Assembly: GCA_046328525.1 (NCBI GenBank)
Contig: JAXLWK010000006.1
Coordinates: forward strand, 62,001 to 126,000
Length of the DNA stretch: 64,000 bases
Origin: JBDHWG01 sp046328525
GTDB taxonomy: Bacteria > Chloroflexota > Anaerolineae > Epilineales > JAHCIE01
Direction of reading: 5' to 3'
Position 1 is the stretch's first letter. Each line of letters begins with the position of its first letter. The notes beneath the pieces are model-generated. The model saw only the letters and a program-made list of their open reading frames with translations. It ran no database searches and was not told the DNA's origin. Position numbers and translations under genes: made by a program. Below, in pieces: positions 24,426 to 32,756 of the stretch.

Positions 24426-24944
24426 TTAGCCGGCTGCCGCCGCAGCCGGTTCTTCCTCACTGGCCGTGGCGATGGCCTCTGCCGCCTGGTCCAGCGCCTC
24501 TTCCGTAACCTCGTGGGTCTCCGCCTTGCCGCCCAGCTCCGCCAGCTTCGCCGACACCGCCTCGGCGTCGTCCGGTTCGGCCAGGATGCCGACGGCAGCC
24601 TTGCCGCCGCTCAGCTCGCCGTCCATGCGCGCCAGGTCGTCCTTAGACAATCCCAGCCCCTTGCGATAGAAGGCGCCGACAATACCGCCGATGATCGCGC
24701 CGCCGATGAATGAGATGCCGGGGATCAGGATGCCGGCGATGACGCCGAGAATGACGCCCGTCCCCGTGTGGCGCTTGCCCAGCTTGTGCGTCTTGATCTT
24801 GCCCTTGTCGTCCTTGACAAGCACACCGATCTCGCCCAGCTTGACGTTCTTGTTGGCCTTGCCCCATACCTTCATCGCTTCCACGGCGCTGTCAGCCGTC
24901 GCCTCGTTCTCGAAGAAAGCCAGGACCAGTTGTTTCTTCGCCAT
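24426..24944 (-). CDS. DUF1269 family membrane protein
   Basis: A 172-residue protein. It begins MAKKQLVLAFFENEATADSAVEAMKVW, a ferredoxin-like alpha/beta start. A hydrophobic glycine-rich stretch (GTGVILGVIAGILIPGISFIGGAIIGGIVGAF, about 59-91) is likely a helical membrane hairpin or glycine zipper. A C-terminal soluble segment follows, ending in a Glu/Ala tail. The pattern fits DUF1269, predicted membrane proteins of unknown role often linked to stress. AAGGAG lies 6 bases before the ATG at 24944; the longer frame upstream has no support. It is a single gene. Confidence 0.85.
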   Translation of the reverse strand: MAKKQLVLAFFENEATADSAVEAMKVWGKANKNVKLGEIGVLVKDDKGKIKTHKLGKRHTGTGVILGVIAGILIPGISFIGGAIIGGIVGAFYRKGLGLSKDDLARMDGELSGGKAAVGILAEPDDAEAVSAKLAELGGKAETHEVTEEALDQAAEAIATASEEEPAAAAAG

Positions 24945-25189
24945 ACTTGCTCCTTTTTGGGTCAGCCTTGGGGTGGGATGGGAGTGTTTCGCCTCGCGCC
25001 GGCCGGCGTGGCGCCGACCGAGGTCAGGCCCCTGGACGGGCAGCAGCGGCGATTGCAGGCACGTCATGGCGCGAGGAAGCTCTTGCGAAGTTTACTTCAT
25101 GCCAACAGGTTACACAAGCGCCTCAAGGGTGTAGATTCGGAGTATTTGCCGCTCGACGCCCGCCGCCGGCCGCCAGGTGGGGGAGGACG

Positions 25190-25218
25190 TTGACGGGCGG
25201 GCTGCACCCGGCTATATT
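25190..25218 (+). promoter_or_regulatory. Promoter of the pullulanase gene
   Basis: TTGACG (25190-25195), 17 bases, TATATT (25213-25218). Transcription would begin near 25225, about 32 bases before the ATG at 25257. Confidence 0.7.
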
Positions 25219-25256
25219 TCACCTTCGACACCACACCAACTAGGGCAAGGGAAAGC

Positions 25257-27956
25257 ATGACCGAAGAAGAGCCTTTGACGGCCAAAGACATCGCTGTTTC
25301 CCCCGACGGCCACGCTGCGCCCGCGCCGCCGAAGGGCAACCTGGCGGAAAGGCGCGCGTACTGGCTTGCCTGGGATACCATCGCCTGGAACCTCCCCCAA
25401 ACCGAGGCGGCGGCGGTGCGCCTCTACTACGCGCCAGAGGGGGGCTTGACCCTAACCGACGAGGGCTTGGCGGGCGGCGATTTCATCCTCCTGGTCTACG
25501 ACCAGGCCGGGCTGGATGAGAGCCTCCGCGCGCGCTTTCCGCATCTCCGCGACCACGCCGCCTATAAGATCCGCGCCAGCGACATCCTCAAGGTGACGGC
25601 CATTCTCAAAGGCCAGGCAGCCGTCGCGGCGCTGGACGACGCGGGCCGCCTCGCCGACGCGACATCCCTCCAGATCGCCGGCGTCCTCGATGACCTGTAC
25701 ACGTACTACGGCTCGCTCGGCGTCATCTACGACGGGGCGACGCCCAGCCTCAAGCTGTGGGCGCCGACCGCCCGCGATGTCAGCGTGCACCTGTTCGAGA
25801 CCTCGGCCGCGCCCCTGGGCGAGACGCTGCCGCTGACGCTCAACCCCCAGACCGGTGTCTGGAGCGTCGAGGGCGAGCCGTCGTGGACCGGGCGCTACTA
25901 CCTCTACGAGGTCGAGGTGTGGACGCCGACGACGGGGCGTATCGAGCGCAACCTGGTCACGGACCCGTACTCCATCGGCCTGTCCACCGACGGCACGCGC
26001 AGCCAGATCGTGGACCTGAGCGACCCGGCGCTCCAGCCGCCCGGCTGGCAGGACCTCCGCAAGCCGCCCCTGGCCGGCTTCGAAGACATCGTTATCTACG
26101 AGCTGCACGTGCGCGACTTCAGCGCCAACGATCCGTCCGTCGCCGAGGCGTATCGCGGCACGTACAAGGCGTTCACCCTCCCCGACAGCCACGGAATGCG
26201 CCACCTGCGCGACCTGGCAAGCCTGGGCCTGACCCACATTCACCTGCTGCCCGTCTTCGACATCGCGACCATCGAGGAGAACCGCGCCCAGCGCCAGGAC
26301 CCCGACCCGGCCGTCCTGGCGAGCTTTCCGCCCGACTCCCCGAAGCAGCAGGCGCTCGTCGGGGCGACGCGGCACAGGGATAGCTACAACTGGGGCTATG
26401 ACCCGTTCCACTACACCACCCCGGAGGGCAGCTACGCCACGCAGCCGGACGGGGCGGGACGCATCCTCGAATTCCGCGAGATGGTGATGGCGCTCAACAA
26501 AGTGGGGCTGCGCGTCGTGATGGACGTGGTCTACAACCACACCTCCGCCAGCGGCCAGAATCCGCAGTCCGTCCTGGACAAGGTTGTGCCCGGCTACTAC
26601 CACCGCCTCAACGCCGTCGGCCACGTCGAGATGAGCACGTGCTGCGACAACACCGCCACCGAGCACGCGATGATGGAAAAGCTCATGGTCGATTCCCTCG
26701 TCACGTGGGCCACGGCCTATAAGGTGGACGGCTTTCGCTTCGACCTGATGGGCCACCACATGCGCCGCAACCTCCTCAAGGTGCGCGACACGCTGCGCAC
26801 CTTGACTCCGGCGCGGGACGGCGTGGACGGCACGAAGATTTACATCTACGGGGAAGGCTGGGACTTCGGCGAGGTCGGCTGGAACGCGCGGGGCGTGAAC
26901 GCCTCCCAGGGCAACATGGCCGGCACGGGCATCGGGACGTTTAGCGACCGGTTGCGCGACGCGGCGCGCGGCGGCAGCGGCTTCGGCGACCCCCGCGAGC
27001 AGGGGTTTGTGACCGGCCTGTGGTACGAGCCAAACGGCCACTGGCAGGGCCGCGAGGAGAATCTGCGTACGCACCTGCTCTATCTCACCGACCTCGTCCG
27101 CCTGGGGCTGGCTGCCAACCTGGCCGACTACGAGCTGGTCACGAGCTGGGGGGCGCGGCTGCGCGGCGACCGGATTGACTACAACGGCCAGCCCGCCGGC
27201 TACGCCCGCGAGCCGCATGAGACCGTGAGCTATCTCGAGGCCCACGACAACGAGACCCTGTTCGACGCCATTCAGATGAAGGCCGCGTCTGAGGCCAGCC
27301 TCGCCGACCGCGTGCGCATGCACAACCTCGGCGTGAGCCTGGTCATGCTCGGCCAGGGCATCCCCTTCTTCCAGGCCGGCCAGGACCTGCTGCGCTCCAA
27401 GTCCCTGGACCGCAACAGCTACGACTCCGGCGACTGGTTCAACAAGGTTGACTGGACCGGGCAGTCGAACAACTGGGGCGTGGGGCTGCCGCCGGCGTGG
27501 GACAACGAGCACCACTGGCCGCTCGCCGCGCCACTGCTCGCCGACCCCGCGCTGCACCCCGGCCCGGCCGAGATCGCCGCTGCCCGCCAGCACTTTCGAG
27601 AGATGCTGCGGATTCGGAAGGGATCGAAGCTGTTCCGCCTGGGCAAGACGAGCGAGGTGCAGCGGCGCGTGTCGTTCCTCAACACCGGCCAGGCGCAGTC
27701 CCCGGCCTTGATCGCCATGCGCCTCGACGGCGCCGGCTTACCGGCGGAGGTTGCGCCACACCAGAACATCGTCGTTGTGTTCAACGCCGCCCCCTACTGG
27801 CAGCACTTCAGTGTCGCCTGGCCGGATACGCCTGTGTTCTCCCTGCACCCGGCCCAGACCGAGTCCGCCGATCCCGTAGTGGGCGACGCCCACTACGACG
27901 GCGGTGCGTTCATCGTCCCGCCGCGCACCACGGCGGTGTTCGTTTCTCTGTGGTAA
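25257..27956 (+). CDS. pulA: Type I pullulanase (GH13, alpha-1,6-glucosidase)
   Basis: An 899-residue debranching enzyme without a signal peptide, so probably cytoplasmic and acting on glycogen-type polymers. An N-terminal carbohydrate-binding/PUD-like domain is followed by a CBM48-type module (SLKLWAPTARDVSVHLF, about 160-250). The GH13 barrel includes YNWGYDPFHY, the type I pullulanase signature. Other motifs are DVVYNHT (region I), DGFRFDLMGHH (catalytic Asp), YIYGEGWDFGEV (catalytic Glu) and EAHDNETLFD (region IV). A C-terminal beta domain closes it. The gene has its own consensus promoter and an AAGGGAAAG site. It complements the branching-enzyme-like GH13 at 34930 in alpha-glucan metabolism. 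Confidence 0.94.
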   Translation: MTEEEPLTAKDIAVSPDGHAAPAPPKGNLAERRAYWLAWDTIAWNLPQTEAAAVRLYYAPEGGLTLTDEGLAGGDFILLVYDQAGLDESLRARFPHLRDHAAYKIRASDILKVTAILKGQAAVAALDDAGRLADATSLQIAGVLDDLYTYYGSLGVIYDGATPSLKLWAPTARDVSVHLFETSAAPLGETLPLTLNPQTGVWSVEGEPSWTGRYYLYEVEVWTPTTGRIERNLVTDPYSIGLSTDGTRSQIVDLSDPALQPPGWQDLRKPPLAGFEDIVIYELHVRDFSANDPSVAEAYRGTYKAFTLPDSHGMRHLRDLASLGLTHIHLLPVFDIATIEENRAQRQDPDPAVLASFPPDSPKQQALVGATRHRDSYNWGYDPFHYTTPEGSYATQPDGAGRILEFREMVMALNKVGLRVVMDVVYNHTSASGQNPQSVLDKVVPGYYHRLNAVGHVEMSTCCDNTATEHAMMEKLMVDSLVTWATAYKVDGFRFDLMGHHMRRNLLKVRDTLRTLTPARDGVDGTKIYIYGEGWDFGEVGWNARGVNASQGNMAGTGIGTFSDRLRDAARGGSGFGDPREQGFVTGLWYEPNGHWQGREENLRTHLLYLTDLVRLGLAANLADYELVTSWGARLRGDRIDYNGQPAGYAREPHETVSYLEAHDNETLFDAIQMKAASEASLADRVRMHNLGVSLVMLGQGIPFFQAGQDLLRSKSLDRNSYDSGDWFNKVDWTGQSNNWGVGLPPAWDNEHHWPLAAPLLADPALHPGPAEIAAARQHFREMLRIRKGSKLFRLGKTSEVQRRVSFLNTGQAQSPALIAMRLDGAGLPAEVAPHQNIVVVFNAAPYWQHFSVAWPDTPVFSLHPAQTESADPVVGDAHYDGGAFIVPPRTTAVFVSLW

Positions 27957-27974
27957 GGAGCTGGTTCACTCAGG

Positions 27975-28003
27975 TTGACAGTGCCTGAAGTGACACCTAC
28001 AAT
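27975..28003 (+). promoter_or_regulatory. Promoter of the alpha/beta hydrolase gene
   Basis: TTGACA (27975-27980), 17 bases, TACAAT (27998-28003). It starts 19 bases after the pullulanase stop and drives the hydrolase starting at 28043. Confidence 0.8.
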
Positions 28004-28042
28004 GACGTGCTGAAAGCGATAACACCCAGCCGGGGAGCCTTT

Positions 28043-28930
28043 ATGAACGACATAGTGACCGCCACCAGCGTCTCCTATGACGAAGCTGTCGCGCGCATCA
28101 CCGCCATCCAGAGCAAGGAAGGCGCGGACATAGATGATGTCTGCCATACCCGCCTATGGACCCATGGGCAGAAGACGGAGCGGGCCCTCGTCTATTTCCA
28201 CGGCTACACCAACTGCCCGGCCCAGCTCGACCAGCTGGGAGAGACACTGTATCAAAAGGGCCTCAACGTCTTTGTTCCGCGCATCGAGTTTCACGGCCTG
28301 AAGAACCTGATGAACGACGACCAGGCAAAGCTGACGTCCGACATGCTCGTGCGCCTGACGAATGAGTCCATTGATATCGCCCACGGCCTGGGAGACGATG
28401 TCACGGTCATGGGCCTCTCGGCGGGCGGGGTGATGGCCGCCTACGCGGCCCAGTTCCGCAGCGACGTTGACCTTGCCGTCGTGGTGTCCCCCTCACTTGG
28501 CCTGCCCTTCGCGCCTGCTTTTGTCTCCGGCCTTGCCAAGGCCATCGTGCCACACATCCCCAACATGTTCATCTGGTGGGACCCGCGTGTCAAGGAGAAA
28601 ATCCAGGGGCCGCCCTACGGCTACCCACGTTTCTCCACCCACGCCCTGATAAACATTTTCAAGGCGGGCGATTCCGTGCTGGCGGCAGCGAAACACAGGC
28701 CGCCCGCCGCCCGCCGCGTCGTCATGATTGCCACTGACGCGGACACGGCGATCCACTTGCCCACGGCGTACAAACTCGGCCGCGAATGGAAGGCTAACGC
28801 GCCCGAGCGGGTCCAAGTGCTCAGGTTCGCGAAAGACGACAGCATCATCCACGACATGATCGACCCGTGGCAGACGGCGCAGCGCATTGACTTGGTCTAT
28901 CCTATCCTATTGAAATCCCTGGGAGTTTAG
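28043..28930 (+). CDS. Alpha/beta hydrolase
   Basis: A 295-residue serine hydrolase fold protein. FHGYTNCPAQ is the oxyanion strand-loop, GLSAGG the nucleophile elbow, and IHDMIDPW the catalytic His region near the C-terminus. It resembles the serine aminopeptidase/monoglyceride lipase-like group (Hydrolase_4), so an acyl ester substrate is likely but unproven. GGGGAG precedes the ATG at 28043 by 5 bases; the earlier in-frame ATG lacks a site. Its last 50 residues are clearly similar to a separate frame at 29536-29709. The LOG gene follows after 3 bases. Confidence 0.87.
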   Translation: MNDIVTATSVSYDEAVARITAIQSKEGADIDDVCHTRLWTHGQKTERALVYFHGYTNCPAQLDQLGETLYQKGLNVFVPRIEFHGLKNLMNDDQAKLTSDMLVRLTNESIDIAHGLGDDVTVMGLSAGGVMAAYAAQFRSDVDLAVVVSPSLGLPFAPAFVSGLAKAIVPHIPNMFIWWDPRVKEKIQGPPYGYPRFSTHALINIFKAGDSVLAAAKHRPPAARRVVMIATDADTAIHLPTAYKLGREWKANAPERVQVLRFAKDDSIIHDMIDPWQTAQRIDLVYPILLKSLGV

Positions 28931-28933
28931 AGA

Positions 28934-29515
28934 ATGCAACGCATATGTGTTTTTTGCGGCTCCAGCACGGGCGGTGACCCAATCTACAACAACGCGGCCC
29001 GTTACCTCGGAGCGCTCCTCGCCGAGCGCAAGCTGGGCCTCGTATACGGCGGCGGCCACGTTGGGCTGATGGGCGTCCTGGCTGACGCCGTGCTGGCGGG
29101 CGGCGGCGAGGTCATCGGCATTATCCCCACGCACCTGGCGGAGAAAGAACTGGCGCATCAGCGCCTGACCGAGCTGCACGTGGTTGGCTCGATGCACGAG
29201 CGAAAAGCCATGATGGCGGACAAGAGCGACGCCTTCGTCGCTCTGCCCGGCGGTTATGGGACGTTCGAGGAGTTTTTTGAGAGCCTGACGTGGGCGCAGC
29301 TGGGCTTGCACGAGAAGCCGTGTGGCCTGCTGAATGTCGCCGGCTTCTACGACGCCCTGCTGGGGCTGGTGGACCATGCCGTGACTCAGGGCTTCATCCG
29401 CGCGACTCACCGCGACATGCTCCTGGTCGATGACGATCCGGCGCGGCTTCTCGACCGCTTCAAACAGTATCGCCCTGTCGCCGTTCCGAAATGGATTACG
29501 TCGAGCGACCTGTGA
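28934..29515 (+). CDS. LOG family protein (TIGR00730, Rossmann fold)
   Basis: A 193-residue protein of the LOG/lysine-decarboxylase-like family. Diagnostic elements are CGSSTGG (residues 6-12), the YGGGHVGLMG nucleotide loop, SMHERKAMM and PGGYGTFEEFFE, the last holding the catalytic Glu. These enzymes hydrolyse nucleoside 5'-monophosphates, releasing ribose 5-phosphate; plant LOGs activate cytokinins. Start with GGAG 8 bases upstream, overlapping the hydrolase stop, so the two are co-transcribed. Confidence 0.93.
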   Translation: MQRICVFCGSSTGGDPIYNNAARYLGALLAERKLGLVYGGGHVGLMGVLADAVLAGGGEVIGIIPTHLAEKELAHQRLTELHVVGSMHERKAMMADKSDAFVALPGGYGTFEEFFESLTWAQLGLHEKPCGLLNVAGFYDALLGLVDHAVTQGFIRATHRDMLLVDDDPARLLDRFKQYRPVAVPKWITSSDL

Positions 29516-29535
29516 ATCGCTAAGCCGAGGGCCCT

Positions 29536-29709
29536 ATGACATCCGCTCACGCCCTAACGAGCGAATGGCAGCAACGGGCGCCGAGCCGCGTTGAGGCATT
29601 CGAGTTCCCGGCGGCTCTGAAACTACATCACGATCTCATTGATCAGTATCAGAAGTGGCAGCGCATCGAGATAGTCTATCCGGTGCTGCTAGACTATCTC
29701 GCGCCCTGA
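29536..29709 (+). pseudogene. Alpha/beta hydrolase C-terminal fragment
   Basis: A 57-codon frame reading MTSAHALTSEWQQRAPSRVE and ending LVYP-like IVYPVLLDYLAP. It aligns over its length with the last ~50 residues of the hydrolase at 28043: EW..(N/R)AP.RV, the H-D-x-ID catalytic-His region, QRI, VYP.LL. It lacks the nucleophile and fold core, so it cannot be a working hydrolase. GAGGG precedes its ATG, so a short peptide could still be made. Identity of roughly 40 percent points to an old paralogue remnant, not a recent duplication. Confidence 0.7.
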
Positions 29710-29713
29710 TATA

Positions 29714-29746
29714 AGAGCGCGCGAACCGCCCTGGTCCACGCGCTCT
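29714..29746. terminator. Hairpin between convergent genes
   Basis: AGAGCGCG (29714-29721) pairs with CGCGCTCT (29739-29746). On the minus strand it is followed by TATATC, 13 bases after the stop of the gene at 29759. T tracts are weak on both sides. Confidence 0.4.
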
Positions 29747-29758
29747 CATAAGGAGAAC

Positions 29759-30169
29759 CTACTGGTCGTTGAGGGCCTGAGCTGCCTTCGACGGCCCGCT
29801 CGTCCAGGCCGGCGGATCGCTGGCAGGGAACGACATCTCGCTGGCCTTGTCAATGTACTCGTCGCGCGGCGCTTCGGACGCGCCCGACGCCGCCTGATGG
29901 CCGAGGCGGCTCGAGATCGCGGACTTGATGCGGCTAGGCGTGTCGCCCGATTGGGCCGCCGCGTTCGGGCTGCGGAACAAGTTCCCGCCCCTGGCGACAT
30001 CCCGCGGCTCCCCACCCCGGCCGAGATACTTGCGAAGCGCGAAGAGGGCCGCGACCCCCAGGCCCAACGCCAGCGCGCTCACCCCAATCTTCAATACCAC
30101 CCCGACCCAGGACCCGCCTGAGGTCTCCATCGTCGCCTGTCCTTGCGTCGAAGGGAATCTTGACGGCAT
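29759..30169 (-). CDS. Single-pass membrane protein with a SFPASDPP motif
   Basis: A 136-residue protein. One transmembrane helix lies at about 22-46 (VGVVLKIGVSALALGLGVAALFAL), followed by a basic Gly/Arg-rich linker and a C-terminus with EYIDKASEMSFPASDPPAWTSG. The SFPASDPP motif recurs, from memory, in small proteins of many bacteria, with no known function. AAAGGAG lies 8 bases before the ATG at 30169; an upstream frame is unsupported. It is divergent from the glycine-zipper stress-type protein at 30493. Confidence 0.7.
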   Translation of the reverse strand: MPSRFPSTQGQATMETSGGSWVGVVLKIGVSALALGLGVAALFALRKYLGRGGEPRDVARGGNLFRSPNAAAQSGDTPSRIKSAISSRLGHQAASGASEAPRDEYIDKASEMSFPASDPPAWTSGPSKAAQALNDQ

Positions 30170-30260
30170 ATGCTGCTCCTTTCTTGGTCTCCGCCAACCC
30201 AGGGCGCTCGCACTGTCGGCGTGCGCCACGAGACTGGATGCAAGTTACATGCCAACCCTC

Positions 30261-30367
30261 GAGCCTGGCACTCAAGTGCCAGGCTCAGGGTGCGAAGCCC
30301 ACTAAAGTGGGCTGGACAGCCTGCTTGAGCAGGCTTTGTTGTCCTAGCCACCGGCTTGAGTCGGTGG
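30261..30367. repeat. Cluster of four C(TNNA)G-loop palindromes
   Basis: Four palindromes in 107 bases: 30261-30286 (13-bp arms, core CTCAAG), 30296-30313 (AGCCCACTAAAGTGGGCT), 30318-30335 (AGCCTGCTTGAGCAGGCT) and 30348-30367 (CCACCGGCTTGAGTCGGTGG, one G-T pair). The first two match the start of the compound repeat at 24277. All have different stems but the loop pattern C-TNNA-G. Confidence 0.9.
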
Positions 30368-30492
30368 TGTCAGCGGCAGAGCGGCGGCTGTGAAGCGCTT
30401 CCTAGGGCTGGCATGAAACTTGCACCCCCTGTGCCAGGGCCAATGTGGCCTACGCGAAGTTAGCAAGTAACAGTTACGAAGGAGCTTGACAC

Positions 30493-31500
30493 ATGGATAA
30501 TACGTTCACCAATAACCCTGGTAACACCCGCAATCTGACCGGCCGCGACGTCGTCGCCGGCCTGTTCCACGACAATGCCTCGGCGGAGCAGGCTGTGCGC
30601 GCGCTGCGCGACGCCGGTTTCGCCCAGGACACGATCGGCATCGCCGTCCGCGAGCGCGACGCCGAGGGCAACATGGTCGCCGATGCCAGTGGCGGCGCGA
30701 CTGCGGCTGGTCTGGTCGGCGGCGGCGTGCTGGGCGGCCTCGTCGGCTATCTGCTCGGCATCGGCGCGCTGGCGATTCCGGGCATCGGCCCCATCGTCGC
30801 CGGCGGCATCCTGGCGACGACCCTGGCCGGCGCGGCCATCGGCGCGGGCGCCGGCGGCCTCATCGGCGCGATGACCAGCATGGGCATCCCGGAGGAAGAG
30901 GCGTCCCACTTCAACACCGGTTTCGAGCGCGGCGACACCCTGGTGACGGTCCGCGCCGGCAACCGCGTGATGCAGGCGCTCCAGATTCTTGAGCACTACG
31001 GGGCGGACACCGGCCCTGGCGGCACGCACTACACGTCGGGTCACAACGGCGACGAGACCGGCGCGACGACGGCCGGCGCTCTCGGCGGTGGGGCGGCGGG
31101 CGCAGCCACGGGCGCGGTGATCGGCGGGCCGGTCGGCGCCGCGGTCGGCGGCATCGTCGGCGGCACCGCCGGCGCCATCGCGGGCAAGGCGTCGGAGGAC
31201 GCGCAGCGCCGCGAGCCGAATGAGGGTGACGAGGGGACGGCGGGCGGCGCGCTCGCCGGCGGCGCGGCGGGCGCGGCTGTGGGTACGGCAGTAGCCGGGC
31301 CGGTCGGCACGATCCCCGGCGCGCTGATTGGCGGCACGGCCGGCGCGGCCGCCGGCCACGCGGCGGGCGGCAAGGTGCCGGAGGATCGCGACGCGGCCGA
31401 CTACAACGGCGACGATGTCATCCACCGCAACATCGTCACGCCCGACGACGAGGACACGACGGACCTGCACGGCAGCATCGACCGGGCTTCCCATCGCTAA
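30493..31500 (+). CDS. General-stress-protein-17M-like protein with glycine zippers
   Basis: A 335-residue protein. Residues about 18-60 (RDVVAGLFHDNASAEQAVRALRDAGFAQDTIGIAVRE) match the YflT/general stress protein 17M domain. The rest alternates long Gly/Ala stretches (GGATAAGLVGGGVLGGLVGYLLGIGALAIPGIGP and several AGAA/GGTAGA blocks) with short polar linkers, consistent with glycine-zipper membrane association. The tail is acidic. AAGGAG precedes the ATG by 8 bases. It is related in plan to the DUF1269 protein at 24426. A role in membrane stress is inferred only from the domain name. Confidence 0.82.
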   Translation: MDNTFTNNPGNTRNLTGRDVVAGLFHDNASAEQAVRALRDAGFAQDTIGIAVRERDAEGNMVADASGGATAAGLVGGGVLGGLVGYLLGIGALAIPGIGPIVAGGILATTLAGAAIGAGAGGLIGAMTSMGIPEEEASHFNTGFERGDTLVTVRAGNRVMQALQILEHYGADTGPGGTHYTSGHNGDETGATTAGALGGGAAGAATGAVIGGPVGAAVGGIVGGTAGAIAGKASEDAQRREPNEGDEGTAGGALAGGAAGAAVGTAVAGPVGTIPGALIGGTAGAAAGHAAGGKVPEDRDAADYNGDDVIHRNIVTPDDEDTTDLHGSIDRASHR

Positions 31501-31518
31501 CCGTTTCTGAGCGAGACC

Positions 31519-31548
31519 GACAGGGCCGCACGATGGTGTGGCCCTGTC
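31519..31548 (+). terminator. Hairpin after the stress-type gene
   Basis: A perfect 9-bp stem GACAGGGCC/GGCCCTGTC with a 12-base loop, 18 bases past the stop, followed by TCTATGG. The T tract is poor. A GTG at 31538 lies inside the loop, arguing against an early start of the next gene. Confidence 0.5.
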
Positions 31549-31669
31549 TCTATGGACGAAGTTGGCATGCCTCTTGGGCGCTGGCATCAAGGTCGAGAGC
31601 TATGAGATCGCGTCCTACACCGCGCTGGTTGGGAGGCTGTGGAATACACGCGAGGCGAGGAGTAAGGAT

Positions 31670-32488
31670 ATGGCTGTGTTGGGACGCTTGGGGCTGGGGC
31701 TGGCGGGTGGCCGAGCGAACGTCGAGCTTGACTACCGCCGCGTGAAATTGGGCGACGTCGTCATCAACTACGCCGTGACCGGCGCGGGCCATCCCATCGT
31801 CCTGGTGCATGGCCTGGCCGGCTCGCACCGCTGGTGGCAGCGCACCGTCGAGGCGTTCGCGCGCCAGGGCCGCGTCTACTCCGTGGACCTCGTCGGTTTC
31901 GGCGAGAGCCGCAGCGGGGACGGGTTCGATCTCGAAAAAGGCGCGCACTACCTGGCGGCGTGGATGGATTACCTCGGCATCCGCAGCGCGACGGTCATCG
32001 GCCACTCCATGGGCGGCTATATTGCGGCTGAGCTGGCCGCCGACTACCCCGACAAGGTGAACCTCCTCGTCCTCGTGGACGCGGCGACGACACCCCTCGG
32101 CGTCAACATGGTGCGCAATGCCATGTCCATGGCTCAGGAAGCGCGCCGCGCCCCGCTCACCCTTCTGCCGACCTTCTTCAGCGATATGCGCCGGGCGGGG
32201 GTCAAGACCATCTGGCACGCCGGCATGCAGCTCTGCACGGCGGACATCCGCCACAAGCTCGCCCGCATCCAGCAGCCGACGCTCCTCGTCTGGGGGGAGC
32301 GGGACATGCTCACGCCGATTGACTTCGCCCACAGCCTGGTGCAAACCATGCCCAACGCGCGGCTGGTGACGTTCGAGGACTGCGGACACGCTCCGCAGTG
32401 GGAACGCGCCGAGGAATTCACGGGCGCTATCCTCACGTTCATCAAGTCCCACCGCGCCCGCCCGCAGCGAATGGCCCTCGCTTCCTAG
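31670..32488 (+). CDS. Alpha/beta hydrolase
   Basis: A 272-residue hydrolase. LVHGLAGSHRWW is the oxyanion segment, GHSMGGYIA carries the nucleophile Ser, VWGERDMLTP the acidic residue and FEDCGHAPQWERA the catalytic His. The closest general families are epoxide hydrolase/lipase-like and carboxylesterases; the substrate is unknown. The ATG at 31670 is preferred because AGGAG/AAGGAT precede it; a start at 31538 would fall inside a hairpin. It is not similar to the hydrolase at 28043 beyond the fold. Confidence 0.87.
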   Translation: MAVLGRLGLGLAGGRANVELDYRRVKLGDVVINYAVTGAGHPIVLVHGLAGSHRWWQRTVEAFARQGRVYSVDLVGFGESRSGDGFDLEKGAHYLAAWMDYLGIRSATVIGHSMGGYIAAELAADYPDKVNLLVLVDAATTPLGVNMVRNAMSMAQEARRAPLTLLPTFFSDMRRAGVKTIWHAGMQLCTADIRHKLARIQQPTLLVWGERDMLTPIDFAHSLVQTMPNARLVTFEDCGHAPQWERAEEFTGAILTFIKSHRARPQRMALAS

Positions 32489-32493
32489 CCCTC

Positions 32494-32737
32494 TGAGAGA
32501 AAGTAACGCCAAGGCGCAGAGGGGGGCTTGGACCGCGAAGGACACGAAAGCGCACGAAAAACGCGAAAGGGACGCGCCGCCCGGCTCTTTTTCGCGCTTT
32601 TCGCGTCCGTTTCGTGCCGTTCGTGGTCCGCGCGACCATTCGCCGCATTCCAAAGCGTCGAGAGAAGGCAACGCCAAGACGCAGAGACGCCAAGGAAGAA
32701 GGGGTCGAGTCTTTCTCCTTTGCGCCTTGGCGTTTCA
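32494..32737. repeat. Compound of family A and family B hairpins
   Basis: A family A left arm (about 32494-32521, AACGCCAAGGCGCAGAG) stands alone and is followed by a full family B element (32530-32630, from GGACCGCG to CGTGGTCC). Then comes a complete family A element (about 32659-32737, AACGCCAAGACGCAGAGACGCC ... CTTTGCGCCTTGGCGTTTC). The orphan arm suggests that B inserted into or beside an older A. Confidence 0.85.
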
Positions 32738-32756
32738 ATAAGGTTTGGCTCAGGTC

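Noticed and set aside
25452..27593. 713-codon minus-strand frame across the pullulanase gene
   Set aside because: Shadow of pulA, without recognisable domains or a ribosome site.
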